From NCBI GenBank assembly GCA_045629305.1, contig JAZQQZ010000015.1, positions 1 to 64,000 of the forward strand: a DNA stretch of 64,000 nucleotides, read 5' to 3'. This DNA comes from UBA1227 sp045629305. Lineage in GTDB: Bacteria; Bacillota; Clostridia; Oscillospirales; Acutalibacteraceae. Each line of letters starts with the position of its first letter. Positions within the stretch are counted from its first letter, which is position 1. Below are positions 49,376-58,511 of this stretch, piece after piece. The notes under the pieces are model-generated. The model was given only the letters and a program-made list of their open reading frames with translations. It did not search any database and was not told where the DNA came from. The position numbers were made by a program, and so were the translations under genes.

Positions 49376-50230
49376 ATGAACAGATTCGTTAAAAGCACAT
49401 GGTTCAAAGCGATTGTTGGAATACTTATTGCACTATTTATCTTCTTGATAATTGCAGCGGCGACCAGCAAAAGCAATTCACCTCTAACCTCTGCGGTAGG
49501 CACAGTGGTGAAGCCAATCGCTCGCGTCTCATCATCAATCGGACGCGGCGTATCTAACTTCCTTGATTTCTTTAAATCTAAGAACGCCTACAAAGCAGAA
49601 ATAAAGGATCTTGAGGATCAGATTGCCGATTACGAGAAACAACTTGTTGATTATGAAAAACTTAAGCAGACCAACAAGCTATATGAAGACGCCCTTGGTG
49701 TAAAAGAACAACATGAAGATTATGAGTTCGTTGCAGCAACTGTTATAGGTCGTGATGCAGCGGATGTATATACGAGCTTCACTCTCAATCGAGGAAGCAA
49801 GGATGGAGTAAAGGTTAAGGACCCAGTAATTTGCGGCAAAGGCCAGCTTGTTGGTCTTGTCACTAAGGTGTCGACAACTTATTGCGTGGTATCCACAATC
49901 CTTGATCCGAAAGTATCTGTTTCAGCATATGAGGTAAGGACAAGAGAGACTGGATATATTGCAAATGAGACTTCACTCTCATCAACAGGTCTTACCAAAC
50001 TTTCAGGTCTTAACAAGACCACCTCCATCGCAGCAGGCGGAATCGTCTGCACAAGCGGTGTCGGTGGCATCTATCCAAGAGATCTTGTTATCGGTACTGT
50101 ATCTGAGGTCCGTGACGGCGACCATGATATTTCAGCGTATGCTGTAATAAAGCCGAGCACAGACATTAAGGACATCGAGGATGTCCTTGTTATCACAAGC
50201 TTCAATGGACAGGGCGTGACTGGATCATGA
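49376..50230 (+). CDS. mreC: Rod-shape-determining protein MreC
   Basis: MreC is a membrane-anchored scaffold of the elongasome. The start is set at ATG 49376 (MNRFVKSTWFKAIVG); AAGGAG lies 12 nt upstream, a long spacing. A single N-terminal transmembrane helix (about residues 11-30) is followed by a coiled coil (about 65-100, EIKDLEDQIADYEKQLVDYEKLKQ) and the extracellular double beta-barrel domain (VTKVSTTYCVVSTILDPKVSVSAY). It overlaps mreD by 4 nt. Confidence 0.92.
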   Translation: MNRFVKSTWFKAIVGILIALFIFLIIAAATSKSNSPLTSAVGTVVKPIARVSSSIGRGVSNFLDFFKSKNAYKAEIKDLEDQIADYEKQLVDYEKLKQTNKLYEDALGVKEQHEDYEFVAATVIGRDAADVYTSFTLNRGSKDGVKVKDPVICGKGQLVGLVTKVSTTYCVVSTILDPKVSVSAYEVRTRETGYIANETSLSSTGLTKLSGLNKTTSIAAGGIVCTSGVGGIYPRDLVIGTVSEVRDGDHDISAYAVIKPSTDIKDIEDVLVITSFNGQGVTGS

Positions 50231-50754
50231 AAAGGGAGTCCTTGTCTAAAAAGAAAAAAGCTCTTTATATAAGAAGAGCTGTTTTCGTTCTTGGAATACT
50301 TGTTGCTGCAATGTTACAGAATACTCCACATCTTTTTCCAGCGCCTTGGGGATTCCGTGCATTTCTTCTTCTCCCGCTCACAATCTGTGTTGCGATGTTC
50401 GAGACCGACTTTGTTGCGACTCTTATGGGAGTGCTCGCAGGAGTCCTTTGGGATTTCACAACAGCAGCTGGTGACGGATACAATGCGTTAATCTTAACGC
50501 TACTTGCAGCGGCGACAAGTCTGCTCATAAGTTATCTTATGAGAAATAATTTGTCGACGGCGCTACTCCTCGGTGGAGTTGCGACAGCACTCTATGGCAT
50601 ATTACATTGGTTCTTCTTTGTAATATGCGGTGGAGCAGATGGTGGATTTGTAACCCTGTTTACTTTCTATCTTCCGTCTATGATTTTCACATTTATTTTT
50701 ATGCCGATTTTCTATATTTTGATGAGGTCGTTCATAAGGAAGATTAATGATTAG
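50227..50754 (+). CDS. mreD: Rod-shape-determining protein MreD
   Basis: MreD is a small multi-span membrane protein that works with MreC. The 175-residue protein is almost entirely hydrophobic, with about five or six segments (for example YIRRAVFVLGILVAAML and MIFTFIFMPIFYILM), after a basic N-terminus. The sequence is poorly conserved in this family, so the call rests largely on size, topology and the mreBC-PBP2 context. It overlaps mreC by ATGA. Confidence 0.85.
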   Translation: MKRESLSKKKKALYIRRAVFVLGILVAAMLQNTPHLFPAPWGFRAFLLLPLTICVAMFETDFVATLMGVLAGVLWDFTTAAGDGYNALILTLLAAATSLLISYLMRNNLSTALLLGGVATALYGILHWFFFVICGGADGGFVTLFTFYLPSMIFTFIFMPIFYILMRSFIRKIND

Positions 50755-50782
50755 TTAGAACTTTTGAAAGGTGGTGAGCACA

Positions 50783-52885
50783 ATGAAGATACAGAAAGGA
50801 CGTTCAGTAACTTTGCTTGTTGTCATCCTTGTAATTTTCGTATTCTTCGTTGGCGCACTTTTCAAAGTTCTTGTAATTGATAAAGATAAGAGCGCGAAGA
50901 ACACAGTGTCTTATTACTCCGTAACAGTGGATGGTGCACGTGGAGAGATTCTTGATAGAAACGGATCACCACTTGTGACCAACAGACAGAGCAACTCAAT
51001 TATTTTCAACTCTTCATACTTCCCAACGGATCAGGAGGAGAGAAATAAAATTATCTTCGCTCTCATCAATCTTTTTGAAGAGAATGACGCTGAGTACAAC
51101 GACACCTTGCCTATCAAAATAGATAAAAATGGCAATGCAGTTTTCGAGAAGGATAGGGAATCTGATATTGAATGGCTCAAGTCATCTGAGATGCTTGACC
51201 TCAACAGTTACGCTACAGCAAGTAACTGTATGTCTGCTCTTATCACTCGTTACAAACTTGAAAGTTACTCTCTTTCAGACGCGAGAAAGATCGCATCTGT
51301 ATGTGCGAACATGAAGAGAAATGGATTCAACTCTTCATATCCATATACGTTTGCAGAAGATGTGCCTACTGAACTTGTTTCAATCGTCTTGGAGAACAGT
51401 GATACATTCGAAGGCGTTGAAAATTCTATCGTTCCAAGTCGCGAATATGCGGATGGAGCTCTTGCTCCGCATATCCTCGGTCGTGTAAGTAAAATTAGTG
51501 CCGAGAAATATAATTCGGAGAAAGAGAAGACTGCCAAAGCAGTTGAGAAAGCAGAAAAGGAAAAGGCATCAGAAGAAAAGATTGCAAGCATTAAGAGAAA
51601 TGCTTATACAATGAATGATGTCTATGGCAGTGGCGGACTCGAGTCTGTATATGAGGAATATCTTCGTGGCACACGAGGTCAGAAACTTGTAAGTACCGAC
51701 TCAGAGGGAAATGTCACTGAGACATATACAGTTAACCCACAGCAGGGCAACACAGTTGTAAGTACACTTGATGCAAATCTTCAAATGGTTACCCAAAAGG
51801 CTCTTGCTAAATGTGTCAAGGGACTGAAGTCCGGCTCTGTTTTGCCGGCGGCTGGCGCTGTTGTAGTTGAAAATGTTAATACAGGTGAGATACTCGCTTG
51901 CGCAACTTATCCATCTTATGATAATGACACTTGGAAAGAGAACTATTCCAAGTGGGCTGCTGATGAGCTTGGTTCTCCTCTTTGGAACAGAGCCACCGTC
52001 AGCACATACGAGCCGGGTTCTACATTTAAACCTTGTATGGCAGTTGCCTGCCTCGAGGAGGGCGTAATTACCAAGAATACTACTTGGAATTGTGACGGCT
52101 ATTACAGATATTTCTCAGATATTGAATTCCACTGTGCAGGCAGAACTGCCCATGGAACTGTAAATGTTGAGACAGCGATTAAGAATTCATGTAACTGTTT
52201 CTTCTTTGATGCATGTCGTCAACTTGGAATCGATAAGATGAACAAGTGGGCAACAGCCTTCGGCTTTGGCCAGAAGACAGGCATCGAGATTCCTGAGGCA
52301 CAGGGTATTCTCGCAGGTCGTGAATATAGAGAGGCTCAGGGCGGTACATGGCTCCCTGGTGATACGGTTCAGGCAGCTATTGGTCAGTCTGATAACCAGT
52401 TCACATTGCTCCAGATGTGCAACTATTGCGCGACCATCGCAAATGGTGGAACAAGATATGTTCCACACCTCGTTCGCGCAGTTATGACATCTGATTATAG
52501 TAAGACAATCATCAGCAAAGAACCTGAGGTTGCAGCGAAGCTTGATATAAGCCAAGAGACACTTGATTTGGTACGCAATGGTATGAGACTTGTTGCAACT
52601 AACAAGTCACTTGCTGAACTTTTCACAGATCTTCCAGTTACAATTGCTGCTAAAACAGGTACGTCACAGGTAAAGAAAGTTATAGATGGTAAAAAAGTAG
52701 AAGGCCTCAACGGTTTCTTCATCTCTTATGCACCTTATGACAATCCGGAGATCGCTATTGCTGTTGTTATTGAGACTGCGAACGCAGGTTCTAAGACAGC
52801 ATCAATTGCAGCTGATATTTATAAGTATTATTTCTCAGAAAAATCACTCACTGAGACACAGAAATACAACACTCTTTTGAAATAG
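50783..52885 (+). CDS. Penicillin-binding protein 2, class B transpeptidase
   Basis: This transpeptidase crosslinks peptidoglycan. I take the ATG at 50783 (MKIQKGRSVTLLV), with AGGTGG upstream; a GTG four codons earlier is less likely. One N-terminal transmembrane helix (about residues 11-32) is followed by the PBP dimer domain and an internal Lys/Glu-rich coiled stretch (about residues 235-275). The transpeptidase domain has SxxK in PGSTFKP (about residue 412), SxN as SCN (about 469) and KTGTS (about 624). Placement after mreBCD supports an elongation (MrdA-like) role rather than division. No PASTA domain is seen. Confidence 0.92.
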   Translation: MKIQKGRSVTLLVVILVIFVFFVGALFKVLVIDKDKSAKNTVSYYSVTVDGARGEILDRNGSPLVTNRQSNSIIFNSSYFPTDQEERNKIIFALINLFEENDAEYNDTLPIKIDKNGNAVFEKDRESDIEWLKSSEMLDLNSYATASNCMSALITRYKLESYSLSDARKIASVCANMKRNGFNSSYPYTFAEDVPTELVSIVLENSDTFEGVENSIVPSREYADGALAPHILGRVSKISAEKYNSEKEKTAKAVEKAEKEKASEEKIASIKRNAYTMNDVYGSGGLESVYEEYLRGTRGQKLVSTDSEGNVTETYTVNPQQGNTVVSTLDANLQMVTQKALAKCVKGLKSGSVLPAAGAVVVENVNTGEILACATYPSYDNDTWKENYSKWAADELGSPLWNRATVSTYEPGSTFKPCMAVACLEEGVITKNTTWNCDGYYRYFSDIEFHCAGRTAHGTVNVETAIKNSCNCFFFDACRQLGIDKMNKWATAFGFGQKTGIEIPEAQGILAGREYREAQGGTWLPGDTVQAAIGQSDNQFTLLQMCNYCATIANGGTRYVPHLVRAVMTSDYSKTIISKEPEVAAKLDISQETLDLVRNGMRLVATNKSLAELFTDLPVTIAAKTGTSQVKKVIDGKKVEGLNGFFISYAPYDNPEIAIAVVIETANAGSKTASIAADIYKYYFSEKSLTETQKYNTLLK

Positions 52886-52896
52886 GAGGGAGCAGT

Positions 52897-53631
52897 ATGG
52901 AAGAAAACAAAATAGTTGCTACCAAGTTATTGTTCACCTCTGGAAAAGGCGGTGTTGGCAAGTCTACACTTGCAACAAGTTTCGCGAAGGTTCAAGCAGC
53001 ACACGAAAAATCAGTTCTTATGATTGACTGTGATGTATGCCTTAGAACACTTGACATTATGCTATCTGTAAGTAGCGAAGTACTCTACGATTGGTACGAT
53101 GTCATAGAGGACAGATGCGAGCCAGAATCAGCACTTGTTCAATCTGGAAACATCAAGCTACTTGCGGCGCCAATGGGTGATGTGGAAGTTGATGCTGAAG
53201 GTTTTACAAAACTTGTCAAGTTATATGAAAACGACTTCGATTATATCGTTCTTGATTGCCCAGCGGGCGTGGGGCCGATATTTGAAGCGATAGCGAAAGT
53301 TGTTGATATGGCGATAGTCGTATCAACTCCTGATAGTGTATGTGCACGCTCCGCTGGCGTTGCCGTAAAGAAACTTCAGGATATGGGTACAGATGCAAGA
53401 CTCATCATCAACAGATTTAAAAAGGGAGTAGTTGTCGGGGGCCGTGGCCTTAATATTGATGAAGTAATCGATGCGACAAATGCTCAGCTTATTGGAATAG
53501 TACCTGAGGATATATCACTTTCTCTTGCAACTCTTAATGGTGAACTTATCGATCCGACAATCAAGAGTATCAAAGCAATGGAAAGAATCATTCGTCGTAT
53601 CGATGGCGAATATGTACCACTTAAATTTTAG
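52897..53631 (+). CDS. MinD/ParA-family ATPase
   Basis: This 244-residue deviant Walker ATPase has KGGVGKSTLATSFAKV (residues about 17-32), a switch I region MIDCDVCLRTLDIMLS and switch II YIVLDCPAGVG, closest to MinD. No minC or minE lies nearby. The usual C-terminal amphipathic membrane-targeting helix of MinD is not evident; the protein ends RRIDGEYVPLKF. It may be a MinD variant with another partner. It follows PBP2 by 11 nt and precedes an MgsA-like gene, both of which are probably co-transcribed with it. Confidence 0.8.
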   Translation: MEENKIVATKLLFTSGKGGVGKSTLATSFAKVQAAHEKSVLMIDCDVCLRTLDIMLSVSSEVLYDWYDVIEDRCEPESALVQSGNIKLLAAPMGDVEVDAEGFTKLVKLYENDFDYIVLDCPAGVGPIFEAIAKVVDMAIVVSTPDSVCARSAGVAVKKLQDMGTDARLIINRFKKGVVVGGRGLNIDEVIDATNAQLIGIVPEDISLSLATLNGELIDPTIKSIKAMERIIRRIDGEYVPLKF

Positions 53632-53660
53632 CAATTCACATACGAAGGGAAGTATTAGTT

Positions 53661-54068
53661 TTGAACATCGCAATTATCGCACATGACGCCAAGAAAGAAC
53701 TTATGGCACAGTTCTGCATCGCATACTGTGGCATTCTTTCAAAGCATACTTTATGTGCAACTGGCACAACTGGAAAAATAGTATCTGAGGCAACAGGTCT
53801 CGAGATACATAGATATCTCAGTGGTGCTCAGGGCGGAGAGGAGCAGATTGCATCAAGAATAGCATGCAATGAGATTGACTTACTCCTCATGTTCAGTGAC
53901 CCGCTTAATCCAAAGCCAACAGAACCAAAAGAGGCAAATTTGCTTAGACTCTGCAACGTTCATAATATTCCTGTTGCTACTAACATAGCCACAGCGGAGG
54001 CATTGATTCAAGCTCTTGCACGTGGCGATCTTGATTGGCGTGACATAGTCAATCCTAAGAAAGACTAG
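53661..54068 (+). CDS. Methylglyoxal synthase-like protein, catalytic residues altered
   Basis: The 135-residue protein has the MGS-like fold: IAIIAHDAKK at the start, the phosphate-binding ATGTTGKIVSEATG, LSGAQGGEEQ and IPVATNIATAEALI. Aligned by eye to E. coli MgsA, His19, Asp20 and Asp91 are kept. The catalytic base Asp71 is Glu (GGEEQ), His98 is Thr and Asp101 is Lys (PTEPKE instead of PHDPDV). Classical methylglyoxal production is thus doubtful; ligand sensing is an alternative. It starts at a TTG (53661) and lies 29 nt after the MinD-like gene and 11 nt before hisS. Confidence 0.8.
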   Translation: MNIAIIAHDAKKELMAQFCIAYCGILSKHTLCATGTTGKIVSEATGLEIHRYLSGAQGGEEQIASRIACNEIDLLLMFSDPLNPKPTEPKEANLLRLCNVHNIPVATNIATAEALIQALARGDLDWRDIVNPKKD

Positions 54069-54079
54069 GAGGCAAATAG

Positions 54080-55411
54080 ATGGCACTTCTTACTAATGCG
54101 ATTAAGGGCACACAGGATACCCTGCCAGCAGACAGCTACAAGATTAGGTTCGTTGAGGATACTGTAGCAGAGATTGCTGGAAATTATGGCTTTAAAGAAA
54201 TACGCACACCTGTTTTCGAGCATACAGAACTTTTCAATCGTTCTGTAGGCGATACAACAGATGTGGTTCAGAAAGAGATGTACACCTTCGAGGACAAGGG
54301 TGGACGTTCTATTACATTGCGCCCAGAAGGTACTGCTGGCGCAGTGCGTGCGTTCCTTGAGCACGGACTTTTTAACGACGCACTTCCGCAGAAGGTATTT
54401 TATTTCACATCTTGCTATAGATATGAAAAACCACAGGCAGGACGTCTTCGTGAGTTTCACCAATTTGGTGTTGAATGCTTCGGTGCAGAAAGTGCAGCAG
54501 CAGATGCAGAGGTTATCTCACTCGCAAATGAGATTTTCGGTTTTCTTGGAATAGAGGGACTGGAACTTCAGATAAATTCAATAGGTTGTCCTACTTGCCG
54601 TGCAGAGTACCAGAAAGCTCTTCGTGAATATTTTGAGAGTAATAAGGGTGAGCTCTGTGAGACATGTCTTTCAAGACTTGAAAGAAATCCTATGAGAATT
54701 CTTGATTGTAAGAATCCTTCATGTGGTGAGATTGCGAAGGGTGCACCTGTTGTGCTCGATTTCCTTTGTGATGATTGTAAAGAGCATTTCGAGAGTCTAA
54801 AGAAATATCTTGATGCTATGTGCATCCCATATAAAGTTAATCCGACAATTGTACGTGGACTTGATTACTATACAAGAACAGTATTTGAGTTCGTTGCAAC
54901 CGGCATAGGTGCCCAGGGCACCGTATGCGGAGGTGGTCGTTATGACGGCCTCTGCGAGGAGCTCGGTGGCAACCACATCCCAGCACTTGGCTTCGGCCTC
55001 GGTATGGAGAGACTTATGCTTGTGCTTGAAGCACAGGGAATCGAACTCCCAGCCGAGAACAGATGTAACATCTACCTCGCTCCAGCTGGCGAGGCCGCAG
55101 CACTTAAAGCTGCTGAGATTGCGACACATCTTAGAGAGGAAGGTATATTTGCCCTCTTCGATGTATCCGGTCGTGGTATCAAGGCACAGATGAAATATGC
55201 CAATAAAATAGGCGCCGAATATGTTGTCGTTATCGGTGATAACGAACTTGAATCCGGCGTCGTAAAACTTAAAAATATGGAGTCCGGTGAAGAGGTCGAT
55301 GTAAATCTTGAGACGCTCTCGGACGATTTCCTTGAGATTTCAATTCAACAATCAGTTGCGAATTTGGATCTCGGCGATAATTTCGATAATATACTTGGGG
55401 GCAAGTTTTAA
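54080..55411 (+). CDS. hisS: Histidyl-tRNA synthetase
   Basis: HisRS charges tRNA-His. The 443-residue class II enzyme starts with NAIKGTQDTLPADSYK and shows motif 2 (CYRYEKPQAGRLREFHQFGVE), the His-specific motifs RGLDYYTRTVFEF and GGGRYDGL, and an anticodon-binding domain (CNIYLAPAGEAAALKAAEIA). The C-terminus carries a short extra acidic tail. It overlaps aspS by one base, the classical hisS-aspS pair. Confidence 0.97.
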   Translation: MALLTNAIKGTQDTLPADSYKIRFVEDTVAEIAGNYGFKEIRTPVFEHTELFNRSVGDTTDVVQKEMYTFEDKGGRSITLRPEGTAGAVRAFLEHGLFNDALPQKVFYFTSCYRYEKPQAGRLREFHQFGVECFGAESAAADAEVISLANEIFGFLGIEGLELQINSIGCPTCRAEYQKALREYFESNKGELCETCLSRLERNPMRILDCKNPSCGEIAKGAPVVLDFLCDDCKEHFESLKKYLDAMCIPYKVNPTIVRGLDYYTRTVFEFVATGIGAQGTVCGGGRYDGLCEELGGNHIPALGFGLGMERLMLVLEAQGIELPAENRCNIYLAPAGEAAALKAAEIATHLREEGIFALFDVSGRGIKAQMKYANKIGAEYVVVIGDNELESGVVKLKNMESGEEVDVNLETLSDDFLEISIQQSVANLDLGDNFDNILGGKF

Positions 55412-57198
55412 TGGATAACATGAATGGTCTTAAAAGGACCAATTACTGTGGAGAATTTAATTCTTCATTCATCGGAAAAGAAGTTGTAGTCTGTGGTTGG
55501 GTTGCAAAGCAGCGCGACCTCGGATCACTTATATTTGTGGATCTTCGCGATCGCACTGGAATTGTTCAGCTCGCTTTCGACGATACTACAGATAAAGAAC
55601 TTTTTGACAAAGCATTTGCTGTTCGTTCTGAGTTCGTACTCATGGCGAAGGGCGTAGTTCGCGAACGTTCATCTAAGAATATGGATATCCCAACAGGTGA
55701 GGTTGAAATATTCGTAAATGACCTTCGCGTTCTTGGAAAATCTGAGACACCCCCATTTGAAATAGTTGAGGATTGTAAGACAGATGAACTTATCCGTCTT
55801 AAATATAGATATCTCGACCTTAGAAGACCTGACCTTCAGAAGAATATTTTGATGCGTCATAAGATCACTAAGATCACACGTGACTTCTTTGACGAGAATG
55901 GTTTCATCGAGATTGAGACACCAATGCTCATCAAGTCAACACCAGAGGGCGCACGTGACTTCCTTGTTCCATCACGTCTTCACAATGGCGACTTCTATGC
56001 ACTTCCTCAGTCACCACAGCTATATAAGCAGCTCTCAATGGTAGCGGGCTTCGACCGCTATATGCAGGTTGCTCGCTGCTTCCGTGATGAGGATCTCCGT
56101 GCCGACCGTCAGCCAGAGTTCACACAGATTGACCTTGAGATGTCTTTCGTTGATATGGAGGATGTTCTTGATATAGGCGAGCGCTATATGGTTCGTGTAT
56201 TCAAAGAGGCACTCGGTGTAGATGTTGAACTTCCACTTCCTCGTCTTACTTATGATGAGGCAATGAGCCGCTTCGGCTCAGACAAGCCAGACACACGCTA
56301 TGGTATGGAACTTTACGATCTTTCAGATATCGTAAAGGACTGTGGATTCGGCGTATTCGAATCCGCTATCAGCGGAGGAGGTTCTGTTCGCGCTATCACC
56401 GCAAAGAACGCCGCATCCATCTATTCTCGTAAAGAGATAGACAAGATGACAGAGATGGCTAAGGGCATCGGTGCTAAAGGTATGGCATGGATTCGCTGGA
56501 CAGACGAGGCATTGTCATCATCATTCGGCAAATTCATTTCTGAGGATAAGATGAATGAAATTATTAAGGCCGGCTCTCTTGAGCAGGGCGATGTTGCATT
56601 CATCATTGGAGACACCAACGATACTCACGTAATGAGCATTCTTGGTGATATTCGTAAAGCTGCTGCAAAGAAGCTTGATATTATCCCACAGGACAAGTAC
56701 AACCTTCTTTGGATAACAGAGTTCCCATTCTTTGAGTGGGACGAGGAACTTGAGACATTTGTTGCTATGCACCATCCGTTCACTGCTCCTATGGATGAAT
56801 GTATCCCATATCTCGAGTCGGACAAGGCAAGCGTTCGTGCCAAGTGCTACGACCTCGTCCTTAACGGCATCGAGCTCGCTTCTGGATCTATTCGTATCAC
56901 AGATCCAGAACTTCAGTCACGCATCTTCGATCTCCTTGGACTTTCCAAGGAGGAGGCACAGCAGAAGTTCGGCTATCTGCTCGATGCCTTCAAGTTCGGC
57001 CCACCGCCACACGGTGGCATGGGACTCGGTCTTGATAGACTTGTTATGCAGATGCTCCGCTGTGAGACACTTCGTGACGTAATTGCTTATCCGAAGAACA
57101 AGGATGCAATTGAGCCTATGACAATGGCTCCAAGTTCTGTTGATGATGAGCAACTTGCTGAGCTCGGCATTAAGCTTGATATTAAGACAGAAGAATAA
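55411..57198 (+). CDS. aspS: Aspartyl-tRNA synthetase
   Basis: AspRS charges tRNA-Asp; in organisms without AsnRS it can also mischarge tRNA-Asn for the amidation route, but this is not decidable here. The 595-residue bacterial-type enzyme has an N-terminal OB-fold (VCGWVAKQRDLGSLIFVDLRDRTGIVQ), class II motif 2 (ARCFRDEDLRADRQPEFTQID), the bacterial GAD insertion (about residues 290-420) and motif 3 (GGMGLGLDRLVMQML). ATG 55411 overlaps the hisS stop; a second ATG lies three codons later (start 55420). Confidence 0.97.
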   Translation: MDNMNGLKRTNYCGEFNSSFIGKEVVVCGWVAKQRDLGSLIFVDLRDRTGIVQLAFDDTTDKELFDKAFAVRSEFVLMAKGVVRERSSKNMDIPTGEVEIFVNDLRVLGKSETPPFEIVEDCKTDELIRLKYRYLDLRRPDLQKNILMRHKITKITRDFFDENGFIEIETPMLIKSTPEGARDFLVPSRLHNGDFYALPQSPQLYKQLSMVAGFDRYMQVARCFRDEDLRADRQPEFTQIDLEMSFVDMEDVLDIGERYMVRVFKEALGVDVELPLPRLTYDEAMSRFGSDKPDTRYGMELYDLSDIVKDCGFGVFESAISGGGSVRAITAKNAASIYSRKEIDKMTEMAKGIGAKGMAWIRWTDEALSSSFGKFISEDKMNEIIKAGSLEQGDVAFIIGDTNDTHVMSILGDIRKAAAKKLDIIPQDKYNLLWITEFPFFEWDEELETFVAMHHPFTAPMDECIPYLESDKASVRAKCYDLVLNGIELASGSIRITDPELQSRIFDLLGLSKEEAQQKFGYLLDAFKFGPPPHGGMGLGLDRLVMQMLRCETLRDVIAYPKNKDAIEPMTMAPSSVDDEQLAELGIKLDIKTEE

Positions 57199-57209
57199 AG
57201 CAAAAAAAT

Positions 57210-57237
57210 AAGACCCGCTCTACTGAGCGGGTCTTTT
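57210..57237. terminator. Terminator after aspS
   Basis: AAGACCCGCTC (57210-57220) and GAGCGGGTCTT (57225-57235) form a perfect 11-bp stem with a TACT loop. The left flank is A-rich, so it can also stop transcription from the convergent minus-strand gene. Confidence 0.92.
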
Positions 57238-57260
57238 GTTATTCTTTAATGAATAATTAA

Positions 57261-58286
57261 TTATTCACCCTTCATACCAAGGAGCTGCTTGCCGCCAAGT
57301 GAAACTTCGCAAGAAACTCTGATAGAATCTTCAATAGCTGCTTCGATATCATCTGGTGTTGCACCGAGACTAGCTGCGATGTTAGGATCGATGAAGATAT
57401 CATCTGCCATAAGATCAGCTGTTGAGAATGGTGATGTTCCAGACTCGATGTTTCTCTTCTTATAATCGAATACGATTGGAAGAACGCCGAGCTTCATGCC
57501 AAATGCTGGAACGTAGATGATCTTTCTGTCATCACCCATGCCACGTGCTCTGTAAACGATCTTGAGGAATGGACCCCACTTCATGTTGTAGCAAGCACAT
57601 GGAAGAGCCTCGAAGCCTTTTGATCTACGGATAGCTGAACCACAGATGCACTCACCAACCTGACGGCATGTAAGCATAGCTGTACCGCCACCTGGATAGA
57701 ATGTGCATGGAAGCTTATCCATGATCTTAATCTTATCGATGAGGATTGTCCATACTGGACGACGTCCTGGCTGTGTGCCGAAGATGTATGGAAGTTCAAG
57801 AATGTCAACTGAGAAGTTGTCGTCGCAAGAATCTTCACAGAACTTTTCCTGATCAAGACGAGACTGGATGTAAGGATTCTTCTTTACATAGTCTTTTCTT
57901 TCAGGATGTAATTTTGCCCAATAAGCAAAGTAAGAGCCAAGTACTGTAGCGTGCTTAACGCCAACTTTCTTACAAAGTGGGAAAATTCTCTCAAGAGGTG
58001 CGATATTGAACTTGTAGTACTTAGGAAGAACAGGAGCTTCCATCTCAACACGCTCGTCTACGCCAGCTGCGAATACGAAAGCATCTGCGCCTCTAAGCCA
58101 ATCTTCAACTTCAGCGTCTGACCACTTGTTAATATCCTGGAAGATGATTTCCATCTCTTCTGGGATAGGTGCTCCCTCTGGAAGAGGAGGAAGAGCAAGT
58201 GTAGAAACCTGGTGACCCTTAGCGATGAGCTGCTTTGCAGCTTCGCAACCGAGAAGACCAGTACCACCGATCATACAAATTTTCAT
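57261..58286 (-). CDS. NAD-dependent epimerase/dehydratase-family protein
   Basis: This 341-residue protein has an N-terminal Rossmann motif (MIGGTGLLGCEAAKQL, GxxGxxG) and the extended short-chain dehydrogenase layout. The catalytic Y-x3-K appears as YIQSR, so the lysine is replaced by arginine and the reaction may differ from that of sugar epimerases. A recognisable nucleotide-sugar context is missing: the neighbours are aspS and an EF-G-like gene. It has its own promoter and AAAGGAG ribosome site and is a head-on single-gene unit. The substrate is unknown. Confidence 0.75.
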   Translation of the reverse strand: MKICMIGGTGLLGCEAAKQLIAKGHQVSTLALPPLPEGAPIPEEMEIIFQDINKWSDAEVEDWLRGADAFVFAAGVDERVEMEAPVLPKYYKFNIAPLERIFPLCKKVGVKHATVLGSYFAYWAKLHPERKDYVKKNPYIQSRLDQEKFCEDSCDDNFSVDILELPYIFGTQPGRRPVWTILIDKIKIMDKLPCTFYPGGGTAMLTCRQVGECICGSAIRRSKGFEALPCACYNMKWGPFLKIVYRARGMGDDRKIIYVPAFGMKLGVLPIVFDYKKRNIESGTSPFSTADLMADDIFIDPNIAASLGATPDDIEAAIEDSIRVSCEVSLGGKQLLGMKGE

Positions 58287-58322
58287 GTGGATACAACTCC
58301 TTTTATAGTTTTATGCTCCTAT

Positions 58323-58351
58323 ATTTTAAGTTTTTACATATGTAATGTCAA
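58323..58351 (-). promoter_or_regulatory. Promoter of the epimerase-family gene
   Basis: On the minus strand a perfect TTGACA (58346-58351) and TAAAAT (58323-58328) are 17 nt apart, about 37 nt before the start codon. Confidence 0.72.
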
Positions 58352-58445
58352 CCTAAATGTATTACAAACCTGTTGCTTTGTGAAAAAATATAAGAATTAA
58401 ACAAAAAACATGCCTCAATTTCTATAAGGTTGCAGTGCTTAATCG

Positions 58446-58475
58446 TTGAAACGATAAGGCTCTTTATGATAAAAT
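58446..58475 (+). promoter_or_regulatory. Promoter of the EF-G-like gene with overlapping palindrome
   Basis: TTGAAA (58446-58451) and TAAAAT (58470-58475) are separated by 18 nt. ATCGTT-GA-AACGAT (58443-58456) is an inverted repeat covering the -35 and could be an operator. The remaining 58352-58442 stretch is AT-rich, and I see nothing else in it. Confidence 0.55.
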
Positions 58476-58511
58476 TTTTAAGTAATGTAATATTCCCAAG
58501 GAGGAATCTTA

